Positions 8,694 through 17,987 of a DNA stretch of 64,000 nucleotides are shown here, one piece after another; within the stretch, counting starts at the first letter, position 1; each line of letters opens with the position of its first letter. Origin of the DNA: Flavobacteriaceae bacterium UJ101. Lineage in GTDB: Bacteria; Bacteroidota; Bacteroidia; Flavobacteriales; UJ101. The translations under genes and the position numbers were made by a program. The stretch is taken from NCBI GenBank assembly GCA_001880285.1, contig CP016269.1:2366501-2430500 (forward strand), given 5' to 3'. The notes under the pieces are model-generated. The model was given only the letters and a program-made list of their open reading frames with translations, was not told where the DNA came from and ran no database searches.

Positions 8694-10571
8694 TTATAAA
8701 GTCTCACCTTCATTTTTCATGGATAATTCAAACCAACGTTCAGATTTTTCTTCAATAGTTGTATTCAAAATACCTAATTTTTCTGAAAGATCATTAATTT
8801 GTTCAATAGAGAGTGAAGTATCATGAAATTGATTTTCTAAATTAATTTTCTCAAGTTCTAAGCTTTCCAATTCTTTTTCTAGTTTTTCAAACTCTATTTT
8901 TTCACCATAGGTTAATTGAATTTTTTTCTGTTTTGGAGCTTCTTTGGTATCTTCTTCTATGTTTTTTTTGAGTTCTTTTACTTTTTTCTCTAGTTGTTCT
9001 TCATAAATTCTATATTCTGAATAACTTCCAATAAAAGTGTCTACTATTCCTTCTCCTTGAAAGACAAATAATTGGTCTACAATTTTATCCATGAAATAAC
9101 GATCATGTGAAACGACAATTAAACATCCTGGAAAATCAATTAAAAATTGTTCTAAGACATTTAGAGTGATAATATCTAAATCATTAGTTGGTTCGTCTAG
9201 AATTAGAAAATTAGGGTTTTGAATTAAAACTGTACATAAATACAAACGTTTACGTTCACCTCCACTTAATTTTTCTACGAAATCATATTGTTTTTTTCGA
9301 GAAAATAAAAATCGTTCTAGCAATTGTTCCGCTGAAATCTTTCGTCCTTTTGTGAGCGGTATATAATCTCCAAATTCACGAATAACTTCGATAACCTTTT
9401 GTCCATCTTTAGGTTGTATTCCTGCTTGTGTGTAGTATCCAAATTTAATTGTGTCACCAATCACAATTTTACCAGAATCAATAGGTATTTGCTGTGTTAA
9501 TATATTTAAAAAGGTAGATTTACCTGTTCCATTTTTTCCAATAATACCAATTCGATCCCCTTTTTTAAAATTATAGTTGAATTTTTCTAGAATTTTTTTA
9601 TCACCAAATGCTTTGTTGAGGTTATGTAACTCTACAATTTTATTCCCCATTCGTTCCATGTTGATTTCTAATTCAACTTGAGAATCATCGCGTCGTTGAT
9701 GTGCTATTTTTTTTGTTACGTGAAAATCGTCAATTCTCGATTTAGCTTTTGTTCCACGGGCTTTGGGTTGTCGACGCATCCATTCTAATTCTTTTTTAAA
9801 AAGATTTTTAGCTTTTGCAATTGTAGCCTGTTCTGATGCAATTCGTTCTTCTCGTTTTTCTAAATAAAATGAATAATTTCCTCGGTAACGATATAATTTT
9901 CCATCATCTAGTTCTAAAATATCATCACAAACACATTCTAAAAAGTAGCGATCATGTGTTACCATGAAAAGTGTGATCTTTTCACGTTTTAAATAATCTT
10001 CCAACCATTCAATCATTTCTAAATCTAAATGGTTTGTGGGTTCATCCAGTATAAGTAAGTCAGGTCGTTCAATTAATAGTGTAGCTAAAGCAACTCTCTT
10101 TTTTTGCCCTCCTGATAGGGTTTTAATAGGAGTATTTAAATCTGTAATTTTTAATTTGAATAGGATTTGTTTGTATTGTGCTTCAAAATCCCATGCATTT
10201 AATTGATCCATTTTTTCAAAAGCCTTCTGATAGCGTATAGTATCTTCAGGAGTTAAAACAGCTTTTTCGTATTCTTGTAATACTTTTAAAATAGGATTTT
10301 CTGATGCAAATAAGCATTCCATTACAGTAAGTGTTGGATCTAGTTTAGGTTCTTGAGAAAGAAACTGAACATTTAAATTCTTGCGTTGGGTTATTTCTCC
10401 AGTATCAGGTGTATCCATTCCAGCTAATATTGTAAGAATAGAAGTTTTTCCACTACCATTCTTTGCAATTAAAGCAATTTTTTGATCTTGATTTATGTAA
10501 AAAGAAATATCTTCAAATAAAGTTCGATCACCATAGGATTTTGAAATAGTATCTACTGTAATGTAATTCAT
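8694..10571 (-). CDS. ABC-F family ATPase (Uup-like, ribosome-associated)
   Basis: 625 aa, two ABC modules and no membrane domain. First Walker A GKNGSGKTS near residue 38, signature LSGGQKKRVALA and Walker B LLILDEPTNHLDL. Second Walker A GKNGTGKST, signature LSGGERKRLYL and Walker B FLILDEPTNDLD. Between them is the charged linker (P-site tRNA interaction motif region), and the last 90 residues form a coiled-coil as in Uup-type proteins. ABC-F ATPases act on the ribosome, resolving stalls or protecting against some antibiotics; the Uup-like C-terminus fits a housekeeping role. The start codon is only about 5 nt from a perfect -7 box, suggesting a leaderless mRNA. Confidence 0.9.
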   Translation of the reverse strand: MNYITVDTISKSYGDRTLFEDISFYINQDQKIALIAKNGSGKTSILTILAGMDTPDTGEITQRKNLNVQFLSQEPKLDPTLTVMECLFASENPILKVLQEYEKAVLTPEDTIRYQKAFEKMDQLNAWDFEAQYKQILFKLKITDLNTPIKTLSGGQKKRVALATLLIERPDLLILDEPTNHLDLEMIEWLEDYLKREKITLFMVTHDRYFLECVCDDILELDDGKLYRYRGNYSFYLEKREERIASEQATIAKAKNLFKKELEWMRRQPKARGTKAKSRIDDFHVTKKIAHQRRDDSQVELEINMERMGNKIVELHNLNKAFGDKKILEKFNYNFKKGDRIGIIGKNGTGKSTFLNILTQQIPIDSGKIVIGDTIKFGYYTQAGIQPKDGQKVIEVIREFGDYIPLTKGRKISAEQLLERFLFSRKKQYDFVEKLSGGERKRLYLCTVLIQNPNFLILDEPTNDLDIITLNVLEQFLIDFPGCLIVVSHDRYFMDKIVDQLFVFQGEGIVDTFIGSYSEYRIYEEQLEKKVKELKKNIEEDTKEAPKQKKIQLTYGEKIEFEKLEKELESLELEKINLENQFHDTSLSIEQINDLSEKLGILNTTIEEKSERWFELSMKNEGETL

Positions 10572-10576
10572 AAAAG

Positions 10577-10584
10577 CAAAGTTA
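10577..10584 (-). promoter_or_regulatory. -7 promoter box of the ABC-F gene
   Basis: TAACTTTG on the minus strand, an exact match to the Flavobacteriia -7 motif TAnnTTTG. It lies 5 nt before the ATG (complement of 10569-10571), so transcription would begin at or next to the start codon. Confidence 0.55.
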
Positions 10585-10621
10585 AACTTAATTTTCTGGT
10601 TTTGTTCTTATAGATACAAAT

Positions 10622-10744
10622 AAACCTCGACATAACTAGATTATGACGAGGTTTAGATGAAAAAAATAGTGGGGGGACTATATTTTATTCAATTAGTTAG
10701 GGATATTATGTGTGATAAAATAATTTGTGATATAAATTAAATAC
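10622..10744 (-). ncRNA. candidate small RNA between the ABC-F gene and lepA
   Basis: The 490-bp gap between divergent genes has no ORF. On the minus strand an exact -7 box (TATATTTG, 10749-10756) would start a transcript near 10744. It would contain a hairpin with 5-bp stem and a loop of six C (ATAGT-C6-ACTAT, 10666-10681) and end in a long imperfect stem (10622-10655, 14 pairs with one mismatch) followed by TTTATTTG. Promoter, structured body and terminator-like end together suggest a roughly 120-nt RNA. No known family recognised. The rest of the gap (about 10757-11030) shows nothing I can name. Confidence 0.3.
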
Positions 10745-11036
10745 AATTCAAATATAAACTCTATTTATAAAACATCATATATGAAATAGATGAAATGTTG
10801 ATTAATGTAGTTGAAAAGAATATTTAGGAAGGTAATGTCCTAATTAAACTATGTTAGAAAAGATAAATAATTAAAAAACAGGTGGCTTTATTATTCTTGT
10901 AAAGAATTAGATATCTCATTTATCTAGAATATTATTTAGATAAAGTAATTTGGAATAGAAATTTATATGCAGAATAGTTCCTGTGTTTATAAAAGAATAA
11001 ACCTTAGAAAATCATGAAATACAATCAAAAAAAATG

Positions 11037-11044
11037 TATTTTTG
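11037..11044 (+). promoter_or_regulatory. -7 promoter box of lepA
   Basis: TATTTTTG followed by C, an exact match to TAnnTTTG, 19 nt before the lepA ATG at 11064. No clear -33 TTG is seen. Confidence 0.55.
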
Positions 11045-11063
11045 CATTTCTTAAAGAAATAGA

Positions 11064-12860
11064 ATGAAGAACATAAGAAATTTTTGTATTATAGCTCATA
11101 TTGATCATGGAAAAAGCACTCTTGCCGATCGGTTATTAGGACATACTCAATCGGTGACGGAAAGAGAAATGCAAAACCAGCTATTAGATGATATGGATTT
11201 AGAACGTGAACGAGGTATCACGATTAAATCACATGCTATACAGATGGATTATGAATTAAATGGAGAGCAATATATCTTGAATTTAATTGACACTCCAGGT
11301 CATGTGGATTTTTCTTATGAAGTATCTCGTTCAATTGCTGCCTGCGAAGGGGCTTTGTTAATTGTAGATGCTGCTCAAAGTATTCAAGCTCAGACTATTT
11401 CAAATTTATATTTAGCTTTAGAAAATGATTTAGAGATCATTCCTGTTTTAAATAAAGTGGATTTACCAAGTGCCAATCCAGAAGAAGTAACAGATGACAT
11501 TGTAGATCTTTTAGGTTGTGATCCTTCGGAAGTTATTCATGCAAGTGGAAAAACAGGTTTTGGTGTAGATAAAATATTAGAAGCCATTATAGAGCGTGTT
11601 CCAGCTCCTGAAGGAGATTCTGAAGCACCTTTACAAGCGTTAATTTTTGATTCGGTATATAATCCATTTCGAGGAGTAGAGGCCTATTTTAAAGTAGTAA
11701 ATGGTAAAATTCGTAAAGGCCAAAAAGTGAAATTTATGGCGACGGATAAAGAATATAATGCAGAAGAAATAGGGACCTTAAAATTAAAGCAAGAGCCTAA
11801 AAGTGTGATCGAAACAGGAGATGTAGGATATATTATTTCAGGAATCAAAACTGCTGTAGATGTAAAAGTAGGAGATACTATTACGACGGTGAATAATCCT
11901 TGTGATGTACCCATTGAAGGTTTTGAAGAAGTGAAACCTATGGTGTTTGCGGGAATTTACCCCGTGGATACAGAAGATTATGAAGAATTAACTTATTCTC
12001 TTGAAAAGTTGCAATTAAATGATGCTTCCTTAACATTTGAAAAAGAAAGTTCAGCAGCATTAGGTTTTGGTTTTCGTTGTGGTTTCTTAGGAATGTTACA
12101 TTTAGAGATTATTCAAGAACGTTTAGAGCGAGAATTTAATATGACGGTTATTACAACCGTTCCTAACGTTTCCTATCTTGCCTATTCAAAAAAACACCCT
12201 GAAGTTCCTATTACAGTAAATAATCCAAGTGATTTACCTGATCCAAGTGGTTTAGATAAGATAGAAGAACCTTATATAAAAGCTTCTATTATTACTAAGG
12301 CAGATTATGTAGGGGCGGTAATGTCACTTTGTATTGATAAAAGAGGTGATATTGTGAATCAAACTTATTTAACACAAGATCGTGTTGAATTAATTTTTGA
12401 TATGCCTTTAGCAGAAGTTGTTTTTGATTTTTACGATCGTCTAAAAACTATTTCAAGAGGCTATGCTTCTTTTGATTATTCTCCAATTGGAATGCGTCCT
12501 TCAAAATTAGTACGATTGGATGTATTAATAAATGGCGATGTAGTGGATGCACTTTCTGCTTTAGTTCATTTTGATAATGCCTATACAATTGGTAAAAAAA
12601 TGTGTGAGAAATTACGTAAGTTAATTCCACGTCAACAATTTGATATTCCAATTCAATCTGCAATTGGGGCAAAAATTATCTCACGAGAAACCATAAAAGC
12701 ATTACGTAAAGATGTAACAGCAAAATGTTATGGAGGAGATATTTCTCGTAAACGTAAACTATTAGAAAAGCAGAAAAAGGGAAAGAAAAAGATGCGTCAA
12801 ATCGGTCGTGTAGAGGTGCCACAGAGTGCATTTATGGCTGTGTTAAAACTGAATGAGTAG
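11064..12860 (+). CDS. lepA: elongation factor 4 (LepA)
   Basis: 598 aa, the standard LepA length. GTPase motifs at the N-terminus: [12 protein letters not shown] (G1), [12 protein letters not shown] (G2), [12 protein letters not shown] (G3), NKVDLPSA (G4). It continues through domain II, the LepA-type elongation-factor-G-like domains ([14 protein letters not shown]) and the LepA-specific C-terminal domain ending [25 protein letters not shown]. LepA is a ribosome-binding GTPase affecting initiation and elongation under stress. Single-gene unit with its own promoter and a very strong terminator. Confidence 0.97.
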   Translation: MKNIRNFCIIAHIDHGKSTLADRLLGHTQSVTEREMQNQLLDDMDLERERGITIKSHAIQMDYELNGEQYILNLIDTPGHVDFSYEVSRSIAACEGALLIVDAAQSIQAQTISNLYLALENDLEIIPVLNKVDLPSANPEEVTDDIVDLLGCDPSEVIHASGKTGFGVDKILEAIIERVPAPEGDSEAPLQALIFDSVYNPFRGVEAYFKVVNGKIRKGQKVKFMATDKEYNAEEIGTLKLKQEPKSVIETGDVGYIISGIKTAVDVKVGDTITTVNNPCDVPIEGFEEVKPMVFAGIYPVDTEDYEELTYSLEKLQLNDASLTFEKESSAALGFGFRCGFLGMLHLEIIQERLEREFNMTVITTVPNVSYLAYSKKHPEVPITVNNPSDLPDPSGLDKIEEPYIKASIITKADYVGAVMSLCIDKRGDIVNQTYLTQDRVELIFDMPLAEVVFDFYDRLKTISRGYASFDYSPIGMRPSKLVRLDVLINGDVVDALSALVHFDNAYTIGKKMCEKLRKLIPRQQFDIPIQSAIGAKIISRETIKALRKDVTAKCYGGDISRKRKLLEKQKKGKKKMRQIGRVEVPQSAFMAVLKLNE

Positions 12861-12916
12861 ATTGTAAACTATTCTACGTTTTAAAAAGTATCTTAAAAAT
12901 AAAATTATATTTAATG

Positions 12917-12962
12917 AAATTCACTTTTTTAATTTAGATCAAATTAAAAAAGTGAATTTTTT
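12917..12962 (+). terminator. perfect 19-bp hairpin terminator after lepA
   Basis: Arms 12917-12935 and 12941-12959 are perfect reverse complements around the 5-nt loop AGATC and are followed by a T-run. It insulates lepA from the denitrification operon that begins at 13077. Confidence 0.88.
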
Positions 12963-12978
12963 ACTTACTTCAATTATT

Positions 12979-12996
12979 ATATGATCTAGATCATAT
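12979..12996. promoter_or_regulatory. FNR/DNR-like operator upstream of norC
   Basis: Perfect 18-bp palindrome ATATGATCTAGATCATAT. The core TGAT-N4-ATCA matches the half-sites recognised by Crp/Fnr-family oxygen and NO regulators (FNR, DNR, NnrR). Its centre (12987.5) falls about 41.5 bp upstream of the start point predicted from the -7 box, the class II activator position. Confidence 0.6.
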
Positions 12997-13016
12997 TTAT
13001 GTATTTTCTTAACTTC

Positions 13017-13024
13017 TTATTTTG
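13017..13024 (+). promoter_or_regulatory. probable -7 promoter box of the nor/nir operon
   Basis: TTATTTTG followed by C, one mismatch from TAnnTTTG, 53 nt before the norC ATG. A weak box would fit a promoter that depends on an activator bound at the palindrome upstream. Confidence 0.45.
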
Positions 13025-13076
13025 CAATTAAAAGATAAAAAGATCTTTTTGTATTAATTTAATTATAAAAAGTAAT

Positions 13077-13514
13077 ATGTTATCAAAAAAACAAGCACGA
13101 ACGTTTTTTCTTGGCGGTACTGTCGTTACATTTTTGATTTTTATTGGACTAACGATCTTCTCGTTTAGTAAAGAACAGGATCAAACTAATTCTGAAAATA
13201 TAACGGAACAAGTAGTAAGAGGTAAGGTACTTTGGGAAAAAAATAACTGTATGGGATGCCATACATTGTTAGGTGAGGGAGGATACTACGCACCTGAGCT
13301 TACAAAAGTTGTAGATCGAAGAGGTAAAGGATATATAAAGGCTGTACTTATGTCAGAAGCTCCTTGGGCACCTAGAGGAAGAAAGATGGTAGCTTATGGT
13401 TTCTCAAAAGAAGAAGCAGAAGACTTAATTGCATTTTTTGATTGGATAGGTGATATTGATCTTAATGGTTTTGATACTGTTATTTCTCCATTAGCAAAAG
13501 ATGAAAATCAATAA
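13077..13514 (+). CDS. norC: nitric oxide reductase cytochrome c subunit
   Basis: 145 aa. One N-terminal membrane helix (about residues 10-30) anchors a periplasmic class I cytochrome c domain. The heme site CMGCH near residue 60 follows GKVLWEKNN and leads into TLLGEGGYYAPEL, the NorC signature; the axial Met is expected in GRKMVAYGF. NorC passes electrons to NorB for reduction of NO to N2O. First gene of the operon, 14 bp before norB. Confidence 0.93.
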   Translation: MLSKKQARTFFLGGTVVTFLIFIGLTIFSFSKEQDQTNSENITEQVVRGKVLWEKNNCMGCHTLLGEGGYYAPELTKVVDRRGKGYIKAVLMSEAPWAPRGRKMVAYGFSKEEAEDLIAFFDWIGDIDLNGFDTVISPLAKDENQ

Positions 13515-13528
13515 TTAAATAAAACAAA

Positions 13529-14860
13529 ATGAAATATAAATCACAAAAAGTAGCTTACTGGTTTTTTGCATTTTCAATGCTACTATTAGTTTTACAATTA
13601 ACGTATGGGTTTATTATGGGGTTCGCTCGTATTGGTTTAGACGGGTTACATGACTTTATTCCTTTTAATACAGCAAGGGCTGTTCATACGAACTTATTGG
13701 TTGTTTGGTTGCTTTCAGGTTTTATGGGAGCAGCTTATTATATAATTCCAGAAGAAGCACAACGAGAACTTGTTAATGTGAAATTAGCTTATATTCAGTT
13801 AATTACTTTAGCATTAGTAGGAGTGACAGCTATAATTGGTTATCATTTTAACTGGTGGGAAGGACGTAAATTTTTAGAAATCCCAAGGCAGTTGGATTTC
13901 TTAGTTGTTGCTAATGTATTGCTATTCTTGGGATTAATCTTAATCACCTTATTTAAAGGAAAACGGAGAACCACAACAGCACTAGTCCTTTCAATGGGAT
14001 TACTTTTTGCTGCTTTATTATATTTACCAGGGATGCTTCCTTTTGATAGTCAAGTAACAGATTCATTTTTTCGTTGGTGGGTTGTGCACCTATGGGTAGA
14101 AGGTGTTTGGGAATTGATCATGGGAGGTATTTTATCTTTCCTATTAATAAAACTTACAGGAGTAGATAGAGAAGTTATTGAAAAATGGTTGTATGTGATT
14201 GTAGGTTTAACGTTTTTGTCAGGAGTTCTAGGGACAGGACATCATTATTATTACATAGGAGTAAACAAAATATGGTTAATCGTTGGAGGTATTTTTTCTG
14301 CATTAGAACCTTTAGCTTTTTTGGCTATGGCTTTGTTTGCAGTAAACATGTATCGTAAGGGAGAAAAAAAACATCCTAATAAATTAGCATTATTTTGGAC
14401 TTTAGGAGCTGCTATAGTTTCTTTTATTGGAGCAGGAATTCTAGGTTTTGCACATACACTTCCACAAACCAATTTATACACACACGGTACTTTAGTAACA
14501 GCAATGCATGGTCATTTAGCTTTTTGGGGAGCCTATGCTATGATAGTGTTGGCCATTATTAGTTATAGTTTACCCAATATGACGGGTAGAAAATTATATG
14601 AAAGTGCAAGAGGTCGAGCTGCTTTCTGGCTTTCAAATATTGGAATGCTAGGTATGACTACTGCTTTTGGAGTGGCAGGTGTTGCACAAGTTTATTTAGA
14701 AAGAAAACATAAAATGGAGTTTATGGAAGTACAAAATGAAATTAGTATTCATTTTGTGGTTCTCCTCATATGTGCTTCGATTTTAACAACAGGTATTATA
14801 TTGTATATCATTGATTTTATAAAACATGGCCGTCCTACAGATGAGGCTTTAGAAATATAA
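13529..14860 (+). CDS. norB: nitric oxide reductase large subunit (cNOR type)
   Basis: 443 aa, about 12 membrane helices; heme-copper oxidase superfamily. Visible ligands and signature positions: the heme b His in AVHTNLLVVW, HLWVEGVWE (His plus the conserved Glu), GTGHHYYYIG (the His pair for FeB) and MHGHLAFWGAY (axial His of heme b and b3). The short length without an N-terminal quinol-binding extension marks the cytochrome c-dependent cNOR type, in keeping with norC directly upstream. Reduces two NO to N2O at the membrane. Confidence 0.95.
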   Translation: MKYKSQKVAYWFFAFSMLLLVLQLTYGFIMGFARIGLDGLHDFIPFNTARAVHTNLLVVWLLSGFMGAAYYIIPEEAQRELVNVKLAYIQLITLALVGVTAIIGYHFNWWEGRKFLEIPRQLDFLVVANVLLFLGLILITLFKGKRRTTTALVLSMGLLFAALLYLPGMLPFDSQVTDSFFRWWVVHLWVEGVWELIMGGILSFLLIKLTGVDREVIEKWLYVIVGLTFLSGVLGTGHHYYYIGVNKIWLIVGGIFSALEPLAFLAMALFAVNMYRKGEKKHPNKLALFWTLGAAIVSFIGAGILGFAHTLPQTNLYTHGTLVTAMHGHLAFWGAYAMIVLAIISYSLPNMTGRKLYESARGRAAFWLSNIGMLGMTTAFGVAGVAQVYLERKHKMEFMEVQNEISIHFVVLLICASILTTGIILYIIDFIKHGRPTDEALEI

Positions 14861-14883
14861 AAAAACACTAAAATTTTAAGAAA

Positions 14884-16353
14884 ATGAAAAATAAACTAAA
14901 TTACTTACTGGCAACTATTTTCTTATTATCCTTTATTAATTGTAATAATTCTGAAACAGCTCAGAAAGAAGGAAAAACAGTTGAAAAAGGAGATAAAATA
15001 GCAAAGAAAGGAAGTAAAGAGCGTGTTGAAGCGGAATTAACATCACCACCTAATGTACCAAAACCAGTAGGGGATAGACCTGCTCAAATATTGGATGTGA
15101 ATATGGAAATTATTGAAAAAGAAGGTACAATAACGGATGGTACAACCTATGTATACTGGACTTTTGGAGGAACAGTGCCTGGAAGTTTTATCCGTACTCG
15201 AGTTGGAGATGAAATTAATTTTACATTATCAAATCATCCTGATAATAAATTACCTCATAATATAGATTTACATGCTGTTACAGGCCCTGGAGGAGGAGCA
15301 ACATCATCTTATGTAGCCCCAGGTCAAGAAAAAACATTTTCATTTAAGGCTTTACAACCTGGTCTATTTGTGTATCATTGTGCAACAGCACCAGTTGGAA
15401 TGCATATAGCGAATGGTATGTATGGATTAATATTAGTGGAACCAGAAGGTGGTTTACCTAAAGTAGATAAAGAATATTACGTTATGCAAGGTGATTTTTA
15501 TACCGAGGGAGAAAATGGAGCTCCAGGCTTACAAGCTTTTGATATAAACAAAGCGGTAGATGAAGATGCAGATTATGTAGTATTTAATGGTAGAGTTGGT
15601 TCTTTAACAGGAGACAATGCTCTTACTGCTAAAGTAGGTGAAACGGTTCGTTTATTTGTTGGAAATGGAGGTCCTAATTTAACTTCTTCATTTCACGTAA
15701 TTGGTGAAATTTTTGATAATGTGCATATAGAAGCGGGTTCTTCTATTAGCGAAAATGTTCAAACAACAAGTGTTCCTCCTGGAGGTGCAGCAATAGTAGA
15801 TTTTAAAGTTGAGGTACCAGGTACTTTTATATTAGTTGATCATGCTATATTCAGAGCATTTAATAAAGGAGCATTAGGAATGTTAAAAGTAGAAGGAGAG
15901 GAAAACATTGATATTTACTCAGGAGTAGTACATGAAGGTGCTTATAATCCAGGGAACGGAGGAGATCAAAATATTGGGAAGGAAGAAGCTGCTGAAGTAG
16001 CAGAAGTGGAAGTCTTAAGCTTAGAAGAAAAAATGAAAAAAGGGAAAGAAGTTTTTAGTAGTACATGTATGGCGTGTCATCAAGCTACAGGTCAAGGGAT
16101 TCCAGAAGCATTTCCACCATTAGCTAAGTCAGATTATTTAAATGCAGATGTAGATCGTGCTATTGGTATAGTATTGAATGGTAAGAAAGGTGAAATAACG
16201 GTTAACGGCCAAAAGTACAATGGTATTATGACAAAACAGGTTCTTACCGATCAAGAAGTAGCCAATGTATTAACGTATGTATACAATAGTTGGGGAAATA
16301 ATAAAACAGAAGTTAAATTGAGTGATGTTCAAAGAGTTAAAAATGGACACTAA
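14884..16353 (+). CDS. nirK: copper nitrite reductase fused to a C-terminal cytochrome c domain
   Basis: 489 aa. Lipoprotein-type signal peptide (LLSFINC), so probably lipid-anchored in the periplasm. Two cupredoxin domains: type 1 copper ligands in LPHNIDLHA (about 125), VYHCATAPVGMH (Cys about 166, His, Met), type 2 copper His in HNIDLHA and SSFHVIGE (about 270) plus the later VDHAIFRAF. From about residue 375 a class I cytochrome c domain follows, with CMACHQATGQG near 394 and the likely axial Met in NGIMTKQ. Reduces nitrite to NO; the tethered heme probably serves as built-in electron donor. Sits between norB (23 bp) and the FGE-like gene (11 bp). Confidence 0.95.
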   Translation: MKNKLNYLLATIFLLSFINCNNSETAQKEGKTVEKGDKIAKKGSKERVEAELTSPPNVPKPVGDRPAQILDVNMEIIEKEGTITDGTTYVYWTFGGTVPGSFIRTRVGDEINFTLSNHPDNKLPHNIDLHAVTGPGGGATSSYVAPGQEKTFSFKALQPGLFVYHCATAPVGMHIANGMYGLILVEPEGGLPKVDKEYYVMQGDFYTEGENGAPGLQAFDINKAVDEDADYVVFNGRVGSLTGDNALTAKVGETVRLFVGNGGPNLTSSFHVIGEIFDNVHIEAGSSISENVQTTSVPPGGAAIVDFKVEVPGTFILVDHAIFRAFNKGALGMLKVEGEENIDIYSGVVHEGAYNPGNGGDQNIGKEEAAEVAEVEVLSLEEKMKKGKEVFSSTCMACHQATGQGIPEAFPPLAKSDYLNADVDRAIGIVLNGKKGEITVNGQKYNGIMTKQVLTDQEVANVLTYVYNSWGNNKTEVKLSDVQRVKNGH

Positions 16354-16364
16354 TAAATAGATTA

Positions 16365-17138
16365 ATGCTAATAATTGTTGCCCGGTTGACTATATGTTTT
16401 ACCTTATTACTACTCAGTAATAAGGTAAGCAGTCAATCTAAAATGGTGGAGATTGAAGGAGGTTCTTATATTCCTATTTATGGTAGAGATTCCGTTTTGG
16501 TAAAGGTATCAGATTTTATGATGGATGTTTACCCTGTAACCAATCAAGACTTTTTAGAATTTGTTAAAGAAAATCCAAATTGGCAAAGATCTAAAGTAAA
16601 AAAACTATTTGCTGATAAGAGTTATTTAAAAGGATGGAAGTCCGATACAATTCTTGGAGTTAATCAATTAGAAAAATCACCTGTAACCAATGTTTCATGG
16701 TTTGCAGCAAAAGAATATTGCCTATCTAAAGGGAAAAGATTACCAACAATAGATGAATGGGAATATGTTGCGATGGCAAGTAAAGATAAACCTGATGCGC
16801 GGAAAGATGAAAAATACAATGGATATATACTTTCTTGGTATGAAAAGCCTAGAACATATAAAAATACAATAGGATCTACATTTAAAAACTATTGGAATGT
16901 ATACGATTTACATGGACTTGTTTGGGAATGGACACTTGATTTTAATTCAGTACTGATATCGGGTGAATCACGAAAAGATGTTGATGCAGATCGTAATTTA
17001 TTTTGTGGAAGTGCAGCTATTGGAGCAACTGATTTAATGAATTATGCTGCTTTTATGCGGTATGCTATTCGAGGAAGTTTAAAAGCGCAGTATACCATGC
17101 AAAATTTAGGGTTTAGATGCGTGAAAGATGAAAAATAA
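16365..17138 (+). CDS. exported formylglycine-generating-enzyme (SUMF1)-like protein in the nor operon
   Basis: 257 aa. N-terminal signal peptide (about 1-24, ending SNKVSSQ). The body has the FGE-sulfatase fold motifs: MVEIEGGSYIP, YPVTNQDFLEFVK, SPVTNVSWFAAKEYCLSKGKRLPT, EWEY and the closing NLGFRC. Members of this fold are often non-enzymatic or have other jobs. The two active-site cysteines of true FGE are not obvious, so sulfatase activation is unlikely. Its place between nirK and norQ, with 11- and 18-bp gaps, suggests a role in maturing or assembling the periplasmic NirK/Nor proteins; that is inference. Confidence 0.82.
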   Translation: MLIIVARLTICFTLLLLSNKVSSQSKMVEIEGGSYIPIYGRDSVLVKVSDFMMDVYPVTNQDFLEFVKENPNWQRSKVKKLFADKSYLKGWKSDTILGVNQLEKSPVTNVSWFAAKEYCLSKGKRLPTIDEWEYVAMASKDKPDARKDEKYNGYILSWYEKPRTYKNTIGSTFKNYWNVYDLHGLVWEWTLDFNSVLISGESRKDVDADRNLFCGSAAIGATDLMNYAAFMRYAIRGSLKAQYTMQNLGFRCVKDEK

Positions 17139-17156
17139 AAACAATATAACCTTCAA

Positions 17157-17936
17157 ATGAAAGAACAAGAACCTTATTATGAGCCTATAGCAAAAGAAGT
17201 TGAGATTTTTGAACATTCTTATAAACAGAAACTTTCATTTCTATTAAAAGGGCCTACAGGTACAGGTAAATCACGTTTTATAGAATACATGGCTTATCAT
17301 CTAGGTAAAAAACTTATTACGGTGAGTTGTCATGAGGAAACTTCTTCAACCGATTTAATTGGACGTTATATTATTAAAGGATCTGAAACTATTTGGCTTG
17401 ATGGTCCATTAACCACTGCAGTTAAGACAGGTGCTATTTTATATTTAGATGAAATTGCCGAAGCAAGACCAGATATTATTGTAGCTATCCATTCACTTAC
17501 AGATCATAGAAGAGAATTGTTTATCGATAAATTAGGAGAAACAATAAAAGCTCATGAAGACTTTATACTTGTTGCTTCTTTTAACCCTGGTTATCAACGT
17601 GGATTTAAAGAATTGAAACCTTCTACTAGACAACGATTTATAGCAGTTACATTTCATTATCCAGAACCTAAACTAGAAGTAGATATTCTAATAAATGAAA
17701 CGAATGTTGACTATGCAGATGCTAAGAAATTAGTGAGTATCGCAAATAAAATTAGAAATCTTACAGAATTAGGTTTAACAGAAACAGTTTCCACACGATT
17801 ATTGGTTGATGCTGCAAAATTAATTCATTCAGGATTGCCAAAACGGTTAGCAACTCATGTAGCGATAGTAGAACCTCTTACGGATGATCCTGAAATTATT
17901 AGTGCATTGAATGATTTATGTGATTTGATAATGTAA
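17157..17936 (+). CDS. norQ: NorQ/CbbQ-type MoxR AAA+ ATPase
   Basis: 259 aa. Walker A GPTGTGKSR near residue 36, Walker B ILYLDEIAEARPD, sensor 1 ILVASFNPG, and an arginine-containing RQRFIAV segment. NorQ works with the VWA protein NorD to activate nitric oxide reductase, by analogy with CbbQ/CbbO inserting a non-heme metal; in NorB this is FeB. norD follows 51 bp downstream. Normal family length. Confidence 0.92.
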   Translation: MKEQEPYYEPIAKEVEIFEHSYKQKLSFLLKGPTGTGKSRFIEYMAYHLGKKLITVSCHEETSSTDLIGRYIIKGSETIWLDGPLTTAVKTGAILYLDEIAEARPDIIVAIHSLTDHRRELFIDKLGETIKAHEDFILVASFNPGYQRGFKELKPSTRQRFIAVTFHYPEPKLEVDILINETNVDYADAKKLVSIANKIRNLTELGLTETVSTRLLVDAAKLIHSGLPKRLATHVAIVEPLTDDPEIISALNDLCDLIM

Positions 17937-17987
17937 AAATCAAAAATTTAGAGTTTAGATTGAGAAACTCAAAATACAATACTAAAT

